The translations under genes and the position numbers were made by a program. Positions 1 through 5,315 of a stretch of DNA of 6,747 nucleotides are shown piece after piece. This DNA is from Hyphomicrobiaceae bacterium (GTDB taxonomy: Bacteria; Pseudomonadota; Alphaproteobacteria; Rhizobiales; Hyphomicrobiaceae), in NCBI GenBank assembly GCA_013214245.1, contig JABSQE010000014.1, positions 1-6,747 of the forward strand, in the 5' to 3' direction. The number at the start of each line of letters is the position of its first letter. Within the stretch, counting starts at the first letter, position 1. The notes beneath the pieces are model-generated. The model did no database searches. It was given only the letters and a program-made list of their open reading frames with translations, and had not been told where the DNA came from.

Positions 1-618
1 GGTCCCACCCACGAGCCAATAGATCCCGTAAGATATATTGCAAATCGATCTTCTGGAAAACAAGGGTATGCCATAGCCATTGCTGCGCGTGATATGGGAG
101 CTACAGTGACACTGGTATCAGGACCAACAAACCTTAGTGTTCCGCATAGTATAAAATTCTGTCCTGTAGAAACAGTCCGAGAAATGCTTTTAGCAGTTGA
201 ATCTTCATTACCAGCGGATATCGCTGTTTTTGCGGCAGCTGCTGTTGATTGGCGGGTGAATAAGCAATCAAAACAGAAAATCAAGAAGAATGGAGTATCT
301 CCTCCTGCGTTCTCACTCACAGAAAATCCTGACATATTGCGCATAATTGCTGCTCGCAAGAAGTTGCGACCGAAACTTGTTGTAGGCTTTGCTGCTGAAA
401 CTGAAAATATTATTGAAAATGCCAAGGTTAAATTATTCAAGAAAGGATGCGACTTGATCGTAGCCAATGATGTTTCTCCAGAACGGGGTATCATGTGGGG
501 ATCACGCAATACAGTACATATAATTTCGACTCATAGTGTTGAAAGTTGGCCTGAGATGGACAAGCAGCACGTTGCTGACAAGCTTCTTCAACTTATAGCA
601 AAGCAGCTTTATAGTTGA
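1..618 (+). CDS. coaBC: CoaBC (Dfp), 3' part: phosphopantothenoylcysteine synthetase (CoaB) domain
   Basis: CoaBC is a bifunctional cytoplasmic enzyme of coenzyme A synthesis. CoaB joins 4'-phosphopantothenate to cysteine using CTP, and CoaC decarboxylates the product. The gene enters the window already open: the reading frame runs from base 1 to a TGA at 616-618, giving 205 visible residues, and the CoaC half and start codon lie upstream. Visible residues 1-22 are the CoaB hallmark, GPTHEPIDPVRYIANRSSGK followed by QG. R11 and N15 there match the R206 and N210 region of E. coli Dfp. VTLVSGPT follows at about 35-43, then the active-site lysine motif KIKK at 93-96 (E. coli K289 region), ENPDIL, VVGFAAET and the substrate-binding DLIVANDVS. 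The ATG at 94 is internal and is not the start. Many alphaproteobacteria have dut after coaBC; here a 267-base gap and rpsT follow. The identification is secure. Confidence 0.96.
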   Translation, partial: GPTHEPIDPVRYIANRSSGKQGYAIAIAARDMGATVTLVSGPTNLSVPHSIKFCPVETVREMLLAVESSLPADIAVFAAAAVDWRVNKQSKQKIKKNGVSPPAFSLTENPDILRIIAARKKLRPKLVVGFAAETENIIENAKVKLFKKGCDLIVANDVSPERGIMWGSRNTVHIISTHSVESWPEMDKQHVADKLLQLIAKQLYS

Positions 619-794
619 GATGCCGCAACCTATTTACATTCATCACTCATTACTACTTGTTTGTAGGCATGGACAATCTATATCTATTCAGGAGAATACT
701 TGATTTTATGCAGTAGTGATCTTGGTTGGAATTTGGTTATAAAGTTTCATAATTTAGATTATATCTACCTCCTTTCATTAAGACCGCAGCCTTG

Positions 795-823
795 TTGGCA
801 ATGCGCTAATGGTGCTGTATAAT
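795..823 (+). promoter_or_regulatory. Likely rpsT promoter (sigma70 type)
   Basis: A TTGGCA hexamer at 795-800 and a perfect TATAAT at 818-823 are separated by exactly 17 bases. This is the clearest vegetative promoter in the window. Transcription would start near 830, giving rpsT a leader of about 55 bases. TG sits directly in front of the -10 box, as it also does at the TATAAT boxes at 2049 and 3886. Confidence 0.75.
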
Positions 824-885
824 CTTGTTTCACATAAACTGTAACACAAACACTGACATTCATAATTTGCAGGACCAATTACATA

Positions 886-1161
886 ATGGCAAACACGTCT
901 TCAGCAAAAAAAGCCGCACGCCAGACTTTACGTAGGACTGTCATTAATAAGGCTCGTCGAAGTAAGATGCGTACTGAGGTGCGCCGTATTGAAGAAGCAA
1001 TTGCTATAGGTGATAAAGCGAGTGCTGCTGAGGCACTTAGGGTTGCTCAACCAATTATAATGCGTTCTGGACAGAAAGGCGTTGTCCATAGCAACACAGC
1101 GAGTCGCAAGTTATCTCGCCTTTCAAAGCGGGTAAAACAAATGGCTGAGAGTTTAAATTAA
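886..1161 (+). CDS. rpsT: 30S ribosomal protein S20
   Basis: S20 is a small, very basic primary binding protein of the 30S subunit that contacts 16S rRNA. The 91-residue product is the normal family length. It shows the family pattern throughout: MANTSSAKKAARQ at the N-terminus, a helix-rich Arg/Lys surface (NKARRSKMRTEVRR at about 21-34), the GDKASAAEALRVAQPII segment at about 42-58, and the C-terminal signature KGVVHSNTASRKLSRL at about 64-79. AGGA at 871-874 lies 11 bases before the ATG and is a slightly distant ribosome binding site. No other in-frame start fits the family. The gene has its own promoter at 795-823 and a strong terminator at 1188-1231, so it is probably a single-gene transcript. 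rpsT next to dnaA is a recurring arrangement in alphaproteobacteria. Confidence 0.98.
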   Translation: MANTSSAKKAARQTLRRTVINKARRSKMRTEVRRIEEAIAIGDKASAAEALRVAQPIIMRSGQKGVVHSNTASRKLSRLSKRVKQMAESLN

Positions 1162-1187
1162 AATTGAGCTCACTTTAGTCACATTAG

Positions 1188-1231
1188 AAAAAGCGTTTGA
1201 TAGATAATCAATCTGTCAAACGCTTTTTTTT
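1188..1231 (+). terminator. Intrinsic terminator of rpsT
   Basis: The arms 1188-1204 and 1212-1228 pair over 17 base pairs (core AAGCGTTTGA with TCAAACGCTT, one G-T wobble) around a 7-base loop (1205-1211). The hairpin runs into eight Ts (1224-1231) and then ATTTTT. It starts 26 bases after the rpsT stop. The five As on the left arm mean the inverted copy also ends in a T run, so it could stop transcription from either direction. Confidence 0.93.
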
Positions 1232-1330
1232 ATTTTTGCCACTTTCAGATGCTGAAAGATAAATTGGTTGAACCGTAATTTCACTTAATAAAAATTAATC
1301 TAAAGCTTTTCTTTTAAAGAATCTCTCCTG

Positions 1331-1345
1331 TAATAATCATTATTA
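1331..1345. repeat. Perfect AT-only palindrome (7-bp arms)
   Basis: TAATAAT and ATTATTA flank a single C at 1338. It is a perfect 15-base dyad at the left edge of the origin-like region. It could be a protein-binding site or an easily melted element, or it may be chance in AT-rich DNA. Confidence 0.4.
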
Positions 1346-1428
1346 TCAGTACTTTAGACAGCTTTATTTCTTTTTTATTGGTACAATACGAAGTAGGTTA
1401 ATCGTTGTGAATACGACTTACATAGGAT

Positions 1429-1441
1429 AATCAACCAATTA
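1429..1441 (+). promoter_or_regulatory. Possible IHF-binding site
   Basis: AATCAACCAATTA matches the IHF consensus WATCAANNNNTTR at every defined position. It lies between DnaA-box-like sites at 1406 and 1500, as IHF does in the E. coli origin. Binding would bend the DNA. A single consensus match in AT-rich DNA can be fortuitous. Confidence 0.45.
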
Positions 1442-1471
1442 TTTCATAGTTGCACGGCCGGGTTTTGAGCG

Positions 1472-1492
1472 ATATGGTTTAAATATGGTTAA
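1472..1492 (+). repeat. AT-rich tandem repeat next to DnaA-like boxes
   Basis: ATATGGTTTAA (1472-1482) is followed immediately by ATATGGTTAA (1483-1492), identical apart from one missing T. Its AT content and its place seven bases from two abutting DnaA-like boxes make it a candidate unwinding element. The two TTAA tetramers are six bases apart, not the seven of a CtrA site. Confidence 0.5.
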
Positions 1493-1593
1493 TAAAGTGT
1501 GTGAATATCGTGGATAGAACGGTTTTAAAATTGTATATTTCATGTTCACAATGCAAAAGTATTAACAGACTGTAGTTTTGTAGTGTATGTGTT

Positions 1594-1611
1594 GGCCAAA
1601 ATATTCTGGCC
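1594..1611. repeat. Hairpin GGCCA/TGGCC inside a wider CAGAC/GTCTG dyad
   Basis: GGCCA (1594-1598) and TGGCC (1607-1611) form five base pairs around an 8-base AT loop. Immediately outside on the right, GTCTG (1612-1616) is complementary to CAGAC at 1566-1570. There is no T run, so this is not an intrinsic terminator. The role is unknown. Confidence 0.4.
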
Positions 1612-1758
1612 GTCTGAAGTTTAGCTATCAGTTATGTATTTGAGAGTTTCGATATAGTTGCCGATCCTGGTATTAACCATAATTTGGAAATAGGCATCTA
1701 TTAGACAAGTAGCATGTGGAGAATATGTCTATGATTAAAGCGCGGAATTTTTGGTCTT

Positions 1759-1786
1759 CAACCAATCTATTTCAGCTTTTTGGTTG
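1759..1786. repeat. Inverted repeat CAACCAA/TTGGTTG
   Basis: Perfect 7-bp arms at 1759-1765 and 1780-1786 enclose a 14-base loop. No T run follows. A second dyad, GTAGT-A-ACTAC (1801-1811, extendable to 1799-1813), lies just downstream. These are possible operators or cruciforms upstream of dnaA; the role is unknown. Confidence 0.4.
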
Positions 1787-1937
1787 GACGCGAAACGTTG
1801 GTAGTAACTACTATGCGTCGTATCATTCTTTTTATATTTGCACCCGCAAAAAACCGCAAATTCGCGAAACACTTTTTGTGCATGCCGAAGTTTAGACAAC
1901 GGTCCCATTCCGGTCCTAACACACCGGCAAAAGATAC

Positions 1938-1962
1938 AATACACTTGATAGCAAAGTGTATT
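1938..1962. repeat. Perfect 9-bp hairpin upstream of dnaA
   Basis: AATACACTT (1938-1946) and AAGTGTATT (1954-1962) are exact reverse complements around the 7-base loop GATAGCA. The structure ends 106 bases before the dnaA start and has no T run. It could be an operator dyad for a regulator of dnaA, or a leader hairpin if transcription starts further upstream. Nothing in the sequence names the binding partner. Confidence 0.55.
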
Positions 1963-2048
1963 AATTCAGCAAGTTCAACGTAGTCAGAGATGCTTACTCT
2001 TCTTCGACAGTAACGTTTGGCTGTGGTTCGCTGAAAATTAACGGCTTG

Positions 2049-2054
2049 TATAAT
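2049..2054 (+). promoter_or_regulatory. TATAAT -10 box close to the dnaA start
   Basis: A perfect TATAAT lies 14 bases before the dnaA ATG. The best partner at 16-base spacing is TTCGCT (2027-2032), which matches only three of six -35 positions. If used, transcription would begin near 2061 and leave a leader of only about eight bases. A promoter further upstream is equally possible. Confidence 0.4.
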
Positions 2055-2068
2055 GGCGGGGTAAACAA

Positions 2069-3664
2069 ATGTACATTAACAATCATAATTCGGGAGGAAG
2101 CGCGTGGAGCGAACGTTCTAGCGTTGGTGCTATAACTCGTGTAATGCCAAACGAGCCAATGCTTGAAGTAGACGGGGAAAAAAAGGCGTTGGACAAACAG
2201 CAACTTGATTCGAAATGGCAAAAAGCACGTATAGCTCTTAAGGTCCGTCTTGGAGAAGAAGTTTTTGAAAGTTGGTTTATTACATGTGGAGCAGAGAGTT
2301 ACACAAATAAAATTTTAACTTTATCTGTACCTGTCAAATTTCTCAGGCGTTGGATACAGTCACACTATACAGATCATATATTAGAATGTGCGCGAACAGA
2401 GTTTTCAGATATAGAAAATGTGAATATTGTGTTGCGTGAGCCGAGTGCCCCTAATAAAGCAGAAATAGTTTCGAATAAAGCAAAGTTAGGGGACGATCTT
2501 CAGCACCAAGTGAGTGATGTAGAAAGTGGATCGCGATGTGTGTCATCGCTCAATTCAAGTGTGAACACCACAGCACAAATTTCTAGTGCGAGGATACCAA
2601 CTCATGCTGCAGGTTTTGAAGGCTCTCCGTTGGACTCGCGCTATACATTCGATGCATTTGTCGTTGGAGGATCTAACTGCCTTGCTCATGCCGCCGCAAG
2701 TCAAGTGTCTGAAACATTATTTTCAAAATCACAGACTTATAACCTTTTGTATATTCATTCGGCGGTGGGGCTTGGAAAAACACATCTCATACATGCTATG
2801 GCTTGGGAAGTACACCGTCGCATGCCTCATGCTCAAGTTCTCTACTTAACGGCTGAGCGCTTTAGGTTTAGGTTTGTTGAAGCTTTGCAGAGTCGTGATG
2901 CACTAACATTTAAAGAACGCTTTCGAAATATCGACATGCTGATGATTGACGACCTTGAATTTTTACATGGTCAACACACAGAAACCGAATTCGATCACAT
3001 TATTAATTCATTGTTAGATGGCGGCAAGCAAATCGTTGTTGCGTCTTCACGTCCCCCTAATCAAGTTGATAGACTTAGCGAACGCTTGCGCTCGCGCTTG
3101 CAGCGCGGCTTGGTCGCAGAGATTTCTTCCCCTGATTACGAGCTTCGCTTAAAAATAATAGAAAAACGCATTCATGAAAGGCGCTTAGAAGATCCCTCAT
3201 TTGAAGTTCCAAGCAGTGTTTTAGAGATGTTAGCAGAGAGGTTAACAGAAAACGGTCGAGAAATTGAAGGTGCTGCAATTCGCTTGCATGCCCAATGGCA
3301 GTATATGCGTACACCGATCACCACTACAGTTGCTGAAACAATAATTAAAGATTTGTGCATTAATTCGGAGCCCCGTCCAATTCGAATTGAGGACATCATT
3401 AAAACTGTTTCACGTCATTTTGGAATTTCTAAACCTGACATCTTATCACAACGTCGACATCGTTCTGTAGTCTGGCCACGCCAGATTGGTATGTATTTAG
3501 CGAAGCAGCTTACAGCTCGATCTTTACCTGAGATTGGGCGCCGCTTTGGCAATCGTGATCACACGACGGTTTTGCATGCAATACGTAAAATTGAAACTGC
3601 ACTTGATAATAATCAACGACTACGCGATGAGATTGATGATCTAAAAAAAATGCTAAAAATCTAA
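2069..3664 (+). CDS. dnaA: Chromosomal replication initiator protein DnaA
   Basis: DnaA binds origin boxes, forms an ATP-dependent filament and melts oriC so that the helicase can load. The 531-residue product is somewhat longer than usual because of about 45 residues before domain I. Domain I runs about 46-125 (LDSKWQKARIALKVRLGEEV, then FESWF at 66-70). A polar linker, domain II, follows to about 185. The AAA+ domain III spans about 190-430 and has Walker A SAVGLGKT at 231-238, Walker B MLMIDD at 290-295, arginine-finger segment ERLRSRL at 338-344 and sensor 2 R397. Domain IV, about 438-531, carries the basic RRHR loop (462-465) and the DnaA signature GNRDHTTV (494-501). The first Walker A residue, normally glycine, is serine, and the sensor-1 segment reads VASSRPP where SADRxP is common. 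ATG 2069 is the first start after a frame stop at 2051. It is preceded only by GGCGGGG (2055-2061); M26 and M31 are alternatives without a better ribosome site. Confidence 0.97.
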   Translation: MYINNHNSGGSAWSERSSVGAITRVMPNEPMLEVDGEKKALDKQQLDSKWQKARIALKVRLGEEVFESWFITCGAESYTNKILTLSVPVKFLRRWIQSHYTDHILECARTEFSDIENVNIVLREPSAPNKAEIVSNKAKLGDDLQHQVSDVESGSRCVSSLNSSVNTTAQISSARIPTHAAGFEGSPLDSRYTFDAFVVGGSNCLAHAAASQVSETLFSKSQTYNLLYIHSAVGLGKTHLIHAMAWEVHRRMPHAQVLYLTAERFRFRFVEALQSRDALTFKERFRNIDMLMIDDLEFLHGQHTETEFDHIINSLLDGGKQIVVASSRPPNQVDRLSERLRSRLQRGLVAEISSPDYELRLKIIEKRIHERRLEDPSFEVPSSVLEMLAERLTENGREIEGAAIRLHAQWQYMRTPITTTVAETIIKDLCINSEPRPIRIEDIIKTVSRHFGISKPDILSQRRHRSVVWPRQIGMYLAKQLTARSLPEIGRRFGNRDHTTVLHAIRKIETALDNNQRLRDEIDDLKKMLKI

Positions 3665-3699
3665 ATAGCACTGAAATAATTCTTCGCAGTTATGTTCCT

Positions 3700-3728
3700 T
3701 TGGGGAGCTTTTCATAAAGCATCCCCAA
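3700..3728 (+). terminator. Hairpin after dnaA, possible terminator
   Basis: TTGGGGA (3700-3706) pairs with TCCCCAA (3722-3728). Inside, GCTTT (3707-3711) pairs with AAAGC (3716-3720) around a TCAT tetraloop, with A3721 as the only bulge. The 12-bp stem begins 36 bases after the dnaA stop. The following bases (TACTTTAAAA) contain only a short T run, so termination may be weak, or the hairpin may protect the 3' end. Confidence 0.55.
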
Positions 3729-3869
3729 TACTTTAAAACAGTCCTACACTGAATGAATTAGAAAATCAGCATAGGTTATGTTTTCGACTTGTAACTGACA
3801 ATTAAGCCATACTCACTTAAAGAAAAACGCTTAAGGCAAGAAAATTAAGTAATTCGTCACCATATGATG

Positions 3870-3916
3870 AGGTGCTCAGAAATTGTATAATCTTTACTAT
3901 AGAAACTTGAGCACCT
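3870..3916. promoter_or_regulatory. 9-bp inverted repeat enclosing a TATAAT box
   Basis: AGGTGCTCA (3870-3878) and TGAGCACCT (3908-3916) are exact reverse complements separated by 29 bases. A perfect TATAAT sits between them at 3886-3891. No convincing -35 hexamer precedes it. The arrangement resembles an operator pair flanking a promoter, or a large-loop RNA hairpin; the sequence does not decide between them. Confidence 0.5.
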
Positions 3917-3939
3917 TCATTCACCGAACTTTAAACAGC

Positions 3940-3964
3940 ATGCCTGAATGCCTGAGGTATTTTT
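3940..3964 (+). repeat. Tandem ATGCCTGA repeat with weak terminator shape
   Basis: ATGCCTGA occurs twice without a gap (3940-3947, 3948-3955). ATGCCT (3940-3945) can pair with AGGTAT (3955-3960), one G-T wobble, around nine bases, and five Ts follow (3960-3964). It is at most a weak intrinsic terminator for a short transcript starting near 3898. Confidence 0.3.
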
Positions 3965-4037
3965 GCTAACGAAAGCATTGTTTTCATTTTGCTGCAATAA
4001 TTGTTGTTATCCGAATTTAGCATTCAAACATCCTGGA

Positions 4038-4065
4038 TTTACTTGACATCTTTACGTACTATAAT
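4038..4065 (+). promoter_or_regulatory. Likely dnaN promoter
   Basis: A perfect TATAAT at 4060-4065 lies 16 bases after TTTACT (4038-4043, four of six -35 matches). A perfect -35 TTGACA overlaps it at 4043-4048 but is only 11 bases from that TATAAT; at normal spacing it would face TAAAAA (4065-4070). Either pairing starts transcription about 25-30 bases before dnaN. The two readings overlap, so the exact hexamers are uncertain although a promoter here is likely. Confidence 0.6.
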
Positions 4066-4100
4066 AAAAATTTATACTTAAAATTACTTCAGGCACTATG

Positions 4101-5222
4101 ATGAAATTTGTAATTGAACGTGGAGAACTACTGAAGGCTCTGGGACACGTAACTAGTGTAGTTGAGCGCAGAACGACCATTCCGATACTCTCAAACATCT
4201 TAATGCGTGCAGTAAGTGGAAGCTTACAGTTCAATGCTACTGATTTAGAGCGTGAAGTTTCTGAAAAGTGCGAAGTTGATCTACATAGCGAGGGTGCACT
4301 CACTGTATCTGCCCATCTTTTGCATGATATTGCTAGAAAACTTCCAGACGTATCACGAGTAGAGCTTAAAGGTGACATTGAAAATGGTCGCCTTTTAATT
4401 TCATCCGCTCAGTCTAGATTTGCATTACAGACTTTGCCCGCCGAAGATTTTCCTGACCTTACTGCTGGTGAAATGAGTCATGAGTTTATGCTTCAAGCAC
4501 ATAAACTTAAACGTTTGATTGAGAAAACTAGGTTTGCGATATCAACAGAAGAAACTCGTTATTATTTAAACGGAATATTTTTGCATGTCGCCCATGCTCC
4601 TGATGAGACTTCAACTTTAAGGGCAGTTGCAACAGATGGTCATCGGTTAGCTCAAAGTGAAATCTCGCTTCCTAACGGTGCCTCTGGGATGCCTGGTGTT
4701 ATTATTCCTCGCAAAACTGTTTCTGAATTACATCGCCTTCTTGAAGATGGCGAAAGAGAAGTTATAATCCAGGTTTCTTCAAATAAGGTACGGTTTGAAA
4801 TAGGTCACATTTTACTTACATCAAAACTAATTGACGGGCAATTTCCAGATTACGCTCGTGTGATACCACAGAATAATAGTAAGAAGATGCAGGTATCTAA
4901 TACAGGATTCGCAAAAGCTGTTGATCGTGTTTCTACTATTGCAAGCGAGCGTGGACGTGCCGTTAAACTTAATATAACCTCGAATAGGCTTATGCTATCA
5001 GTTAATAATCCTGAGGGAGGAAGCGCAACAGAAGAATTAGATATAAATTATAACGCTGATGACCTAGAAATTGGATTTAGTGCACGGTATTTGTTAGATA
5101 TCATGGGACAGTTGGAAAGTGAGAAAATTACTTTTCTTCTCGCGGATGCGGGTTCTCCAACTTTGATTCGCGATACAGAGGATTCAAGCGTATTATATGT
5201 ACTTATGCCTATTCGTGTTTAG
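4101..5222 (+). CDS. dnaN: DNA polymerase III beta subunit (sliding clamp)
   Basis: DnaN dimerises into the ring that tethers polymerase III and repair proteins to DNA. The 373-residue product has the family's usual length and three repeated clamp domains of roughly 125 residues each. Conserved stretches are the N-terminal KALGHVTSVVERRTTIPILS (about 12-31), TRYYLNGIFLH (about 152-162), VATDGHRLA (about 176-184), SKLIDGQFPDYARVIP (about 241-256), ASERGRAVK (about 281-289) and the C-terminal VLMPIRV. The TDGHRL, FPDYARV and C-terminal MPIR segments line the hydrophobic cleft that receives clamp-binding peptides, so this looks functional. Two ATGs abut at 4098 and 4101. I prefer 4101 because the family usually begins MKF and AGG (4091-4093) is then seven bases away; the earlier start adds one Met. 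recF follows after a gap in the same reading frame. Confidence 0.97.
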   Translation: MKFVIERGELLKALGHVTSVVERRTTIPILSNILMRAVSGSLQFNATDLEREVSEKCEVDLHSEGALTVSAHLLHDIARKLPDVSRVELKGDIENGRLLISSAQSRFALQTLPAEDFPDLTAGEMSHEFMLQAHKLKRLIEKTRFAISTEETRYYLNGIFLHVAHAPDETSTLRAVATDGHRLAQSEISLPNGASGMPGVIIPRKTVSELHRLLEDGEREVIIQVSSNKVRFEIGHILLTSKLIDGQFPDYARVIPQNNSKKMQVSNTGFAKAVDRVSTIASERGRAVKLNITSNRLMLSVNNPEGGSATEELDINYNADDLEIGFSARYLLDIMGQLESEKITFLLADAGSPTLIRDTEDSSVLYVLMPIRV

Positions 5223-5271
5223 TTCTATGTTTATACGTTCTCGATAATTCAGAATAAGAATTCACCTAAAC

Positions 5272-5280
5272 TTTTTCACA
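5272..5280 (+). promoter_or_regulatory. DnaA-box-like site between dnaN and recF
   Basis: TTTTTCACA fits the relaxed DnaA box TTWTNCACA at every position. It stands alone in the dnaN-recF gap, about 35 bases before the probable recF start, and could let DnaA act on recF expression. A single degenerate match in AT-rich DNA may be chance. Confidence 0.25.
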
Positions 5281-5315
5281 CAAACAAGAACAAGCCCCGT
5301 GTTTATGGAGATACA

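Larger units (their letters stand above)
1406..1723. other. Candidate replication origin (oriC) / DnaA-binding region
   Basis: Against the relaxed DnaA box TTWTNCACA (reverse TGTGNAWAA) the region has TGTGAATAC at 1406-1414, TGTGAATAT at 1500-1508 and TGTGGAGAA at 1715-1723, each one mismatch off. It also has CGTGGATAG at 1509-1517, which directly abuts the second box, and ATGTTCACA at 1542-1550, each two mismatches off. A perfect IHF consensus match lies at 1429-1441, and an AT-rich tandem repeat at 1472-1492 sits seven bases before the paired boxes. A cluster next to dnaA, with an IHF site and AT-rich repeats, is the classical composition of a bacterial oriC. No box is perfect, so this remains a candidate; many alphaproteobacteria place oriC elsewhere. 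Confidence 0.5.
1232..2068. other. Long non-coding region between rpsT and dnaA
   Basis: This is an 837-base stretch after the rpsT terminator. Short open frames exist on both strands (for example 1735-1944 minus and 1780-1983 plus), but none has a ribosome binding site, a recognisable motif or a plausible composition. What it holds is structure: a CTTTCAG/CTGAAAG hairpin at 1242-1258, a perfect 15-base AT palindrome at 1331-1345, the origin-like cluster at 1406-1723, and hairpins at 1594-1611, 1759-1786, 1799-1813 and 1938-1962. Part of it must be the dnaA control region. I recognise no eroded gene here. Confidence 0.7.
3665..4097. other. Non-coding region between dnaA and dnaN
   Basis: This 433-base gap has no credible gene. 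In order it holds a hairpin after dnaA (3700-3728), four regularly spaced TTAA tetramers (3802-3848), a 9-bp dyad enclosing a TATAAT (3870-3916), a tandem 8-base repeat with a weak terminator shape (3940-3964), and the probable dnaN promoter (4038-4065). The arrangement suggests that dnaA and dnaN are transcribed separately, unlike the tight dnaA-dnaN operon of many bacteria. Confidence 0.6.

Noticed and set aside
767..775. ACCTCCTTT, a perfect Shine-Dalgarno complement on the minus strand
   Set aside because: The nearest minus-strand ATG is about 19 bases away and opens only about 14 codons, so no gene is served.
700..822. TTG-started frame of about 40 codons behind AGGAGA (690-695)
   Set aside because: The spacing is short, it runs into the rpsT promoter and stops inside the -10 box, and the product is not recognisable.
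1479..1492. TTAA-N6-TTAA as a CtrA site
   Set aside because: CtrA sites need a seven-base spacer. This is better explained as two copies of a tandem repeat.
1735..1983. Overlapping open frames on both strands (about 67-69 codons each) upstream of dnaA
   Set aside because: Neither has a ribosome binding site, a recognisable domain or normal protein composition. The region is full of inverted repeats, which tend to keep frames open on both strands.
1994..2221. Minus-strand open frame ending in EPQPNVTVEEE
   Set aside because: The tail looks protein-like, but most of the frame is antisense to the start of dnaA, and its beginning shows no ribosome site or homology I recognise.
4052..4378. Minus-strand open frame of 108 codons opposite dnaN
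   Set aside because: It is an antisense shadow of the clearly conserved dnaN N-terminus.
5223..5315. dnaN-recF fusion by readthrough of the dnaN TAG
   Set aside because: The frame is open across the gap, but the 31 intervening codons look like ordinary AT-rich non-coding sequence and DnaN ends at its normal C-terminus. Kept only as a minor option for the recF start problem.
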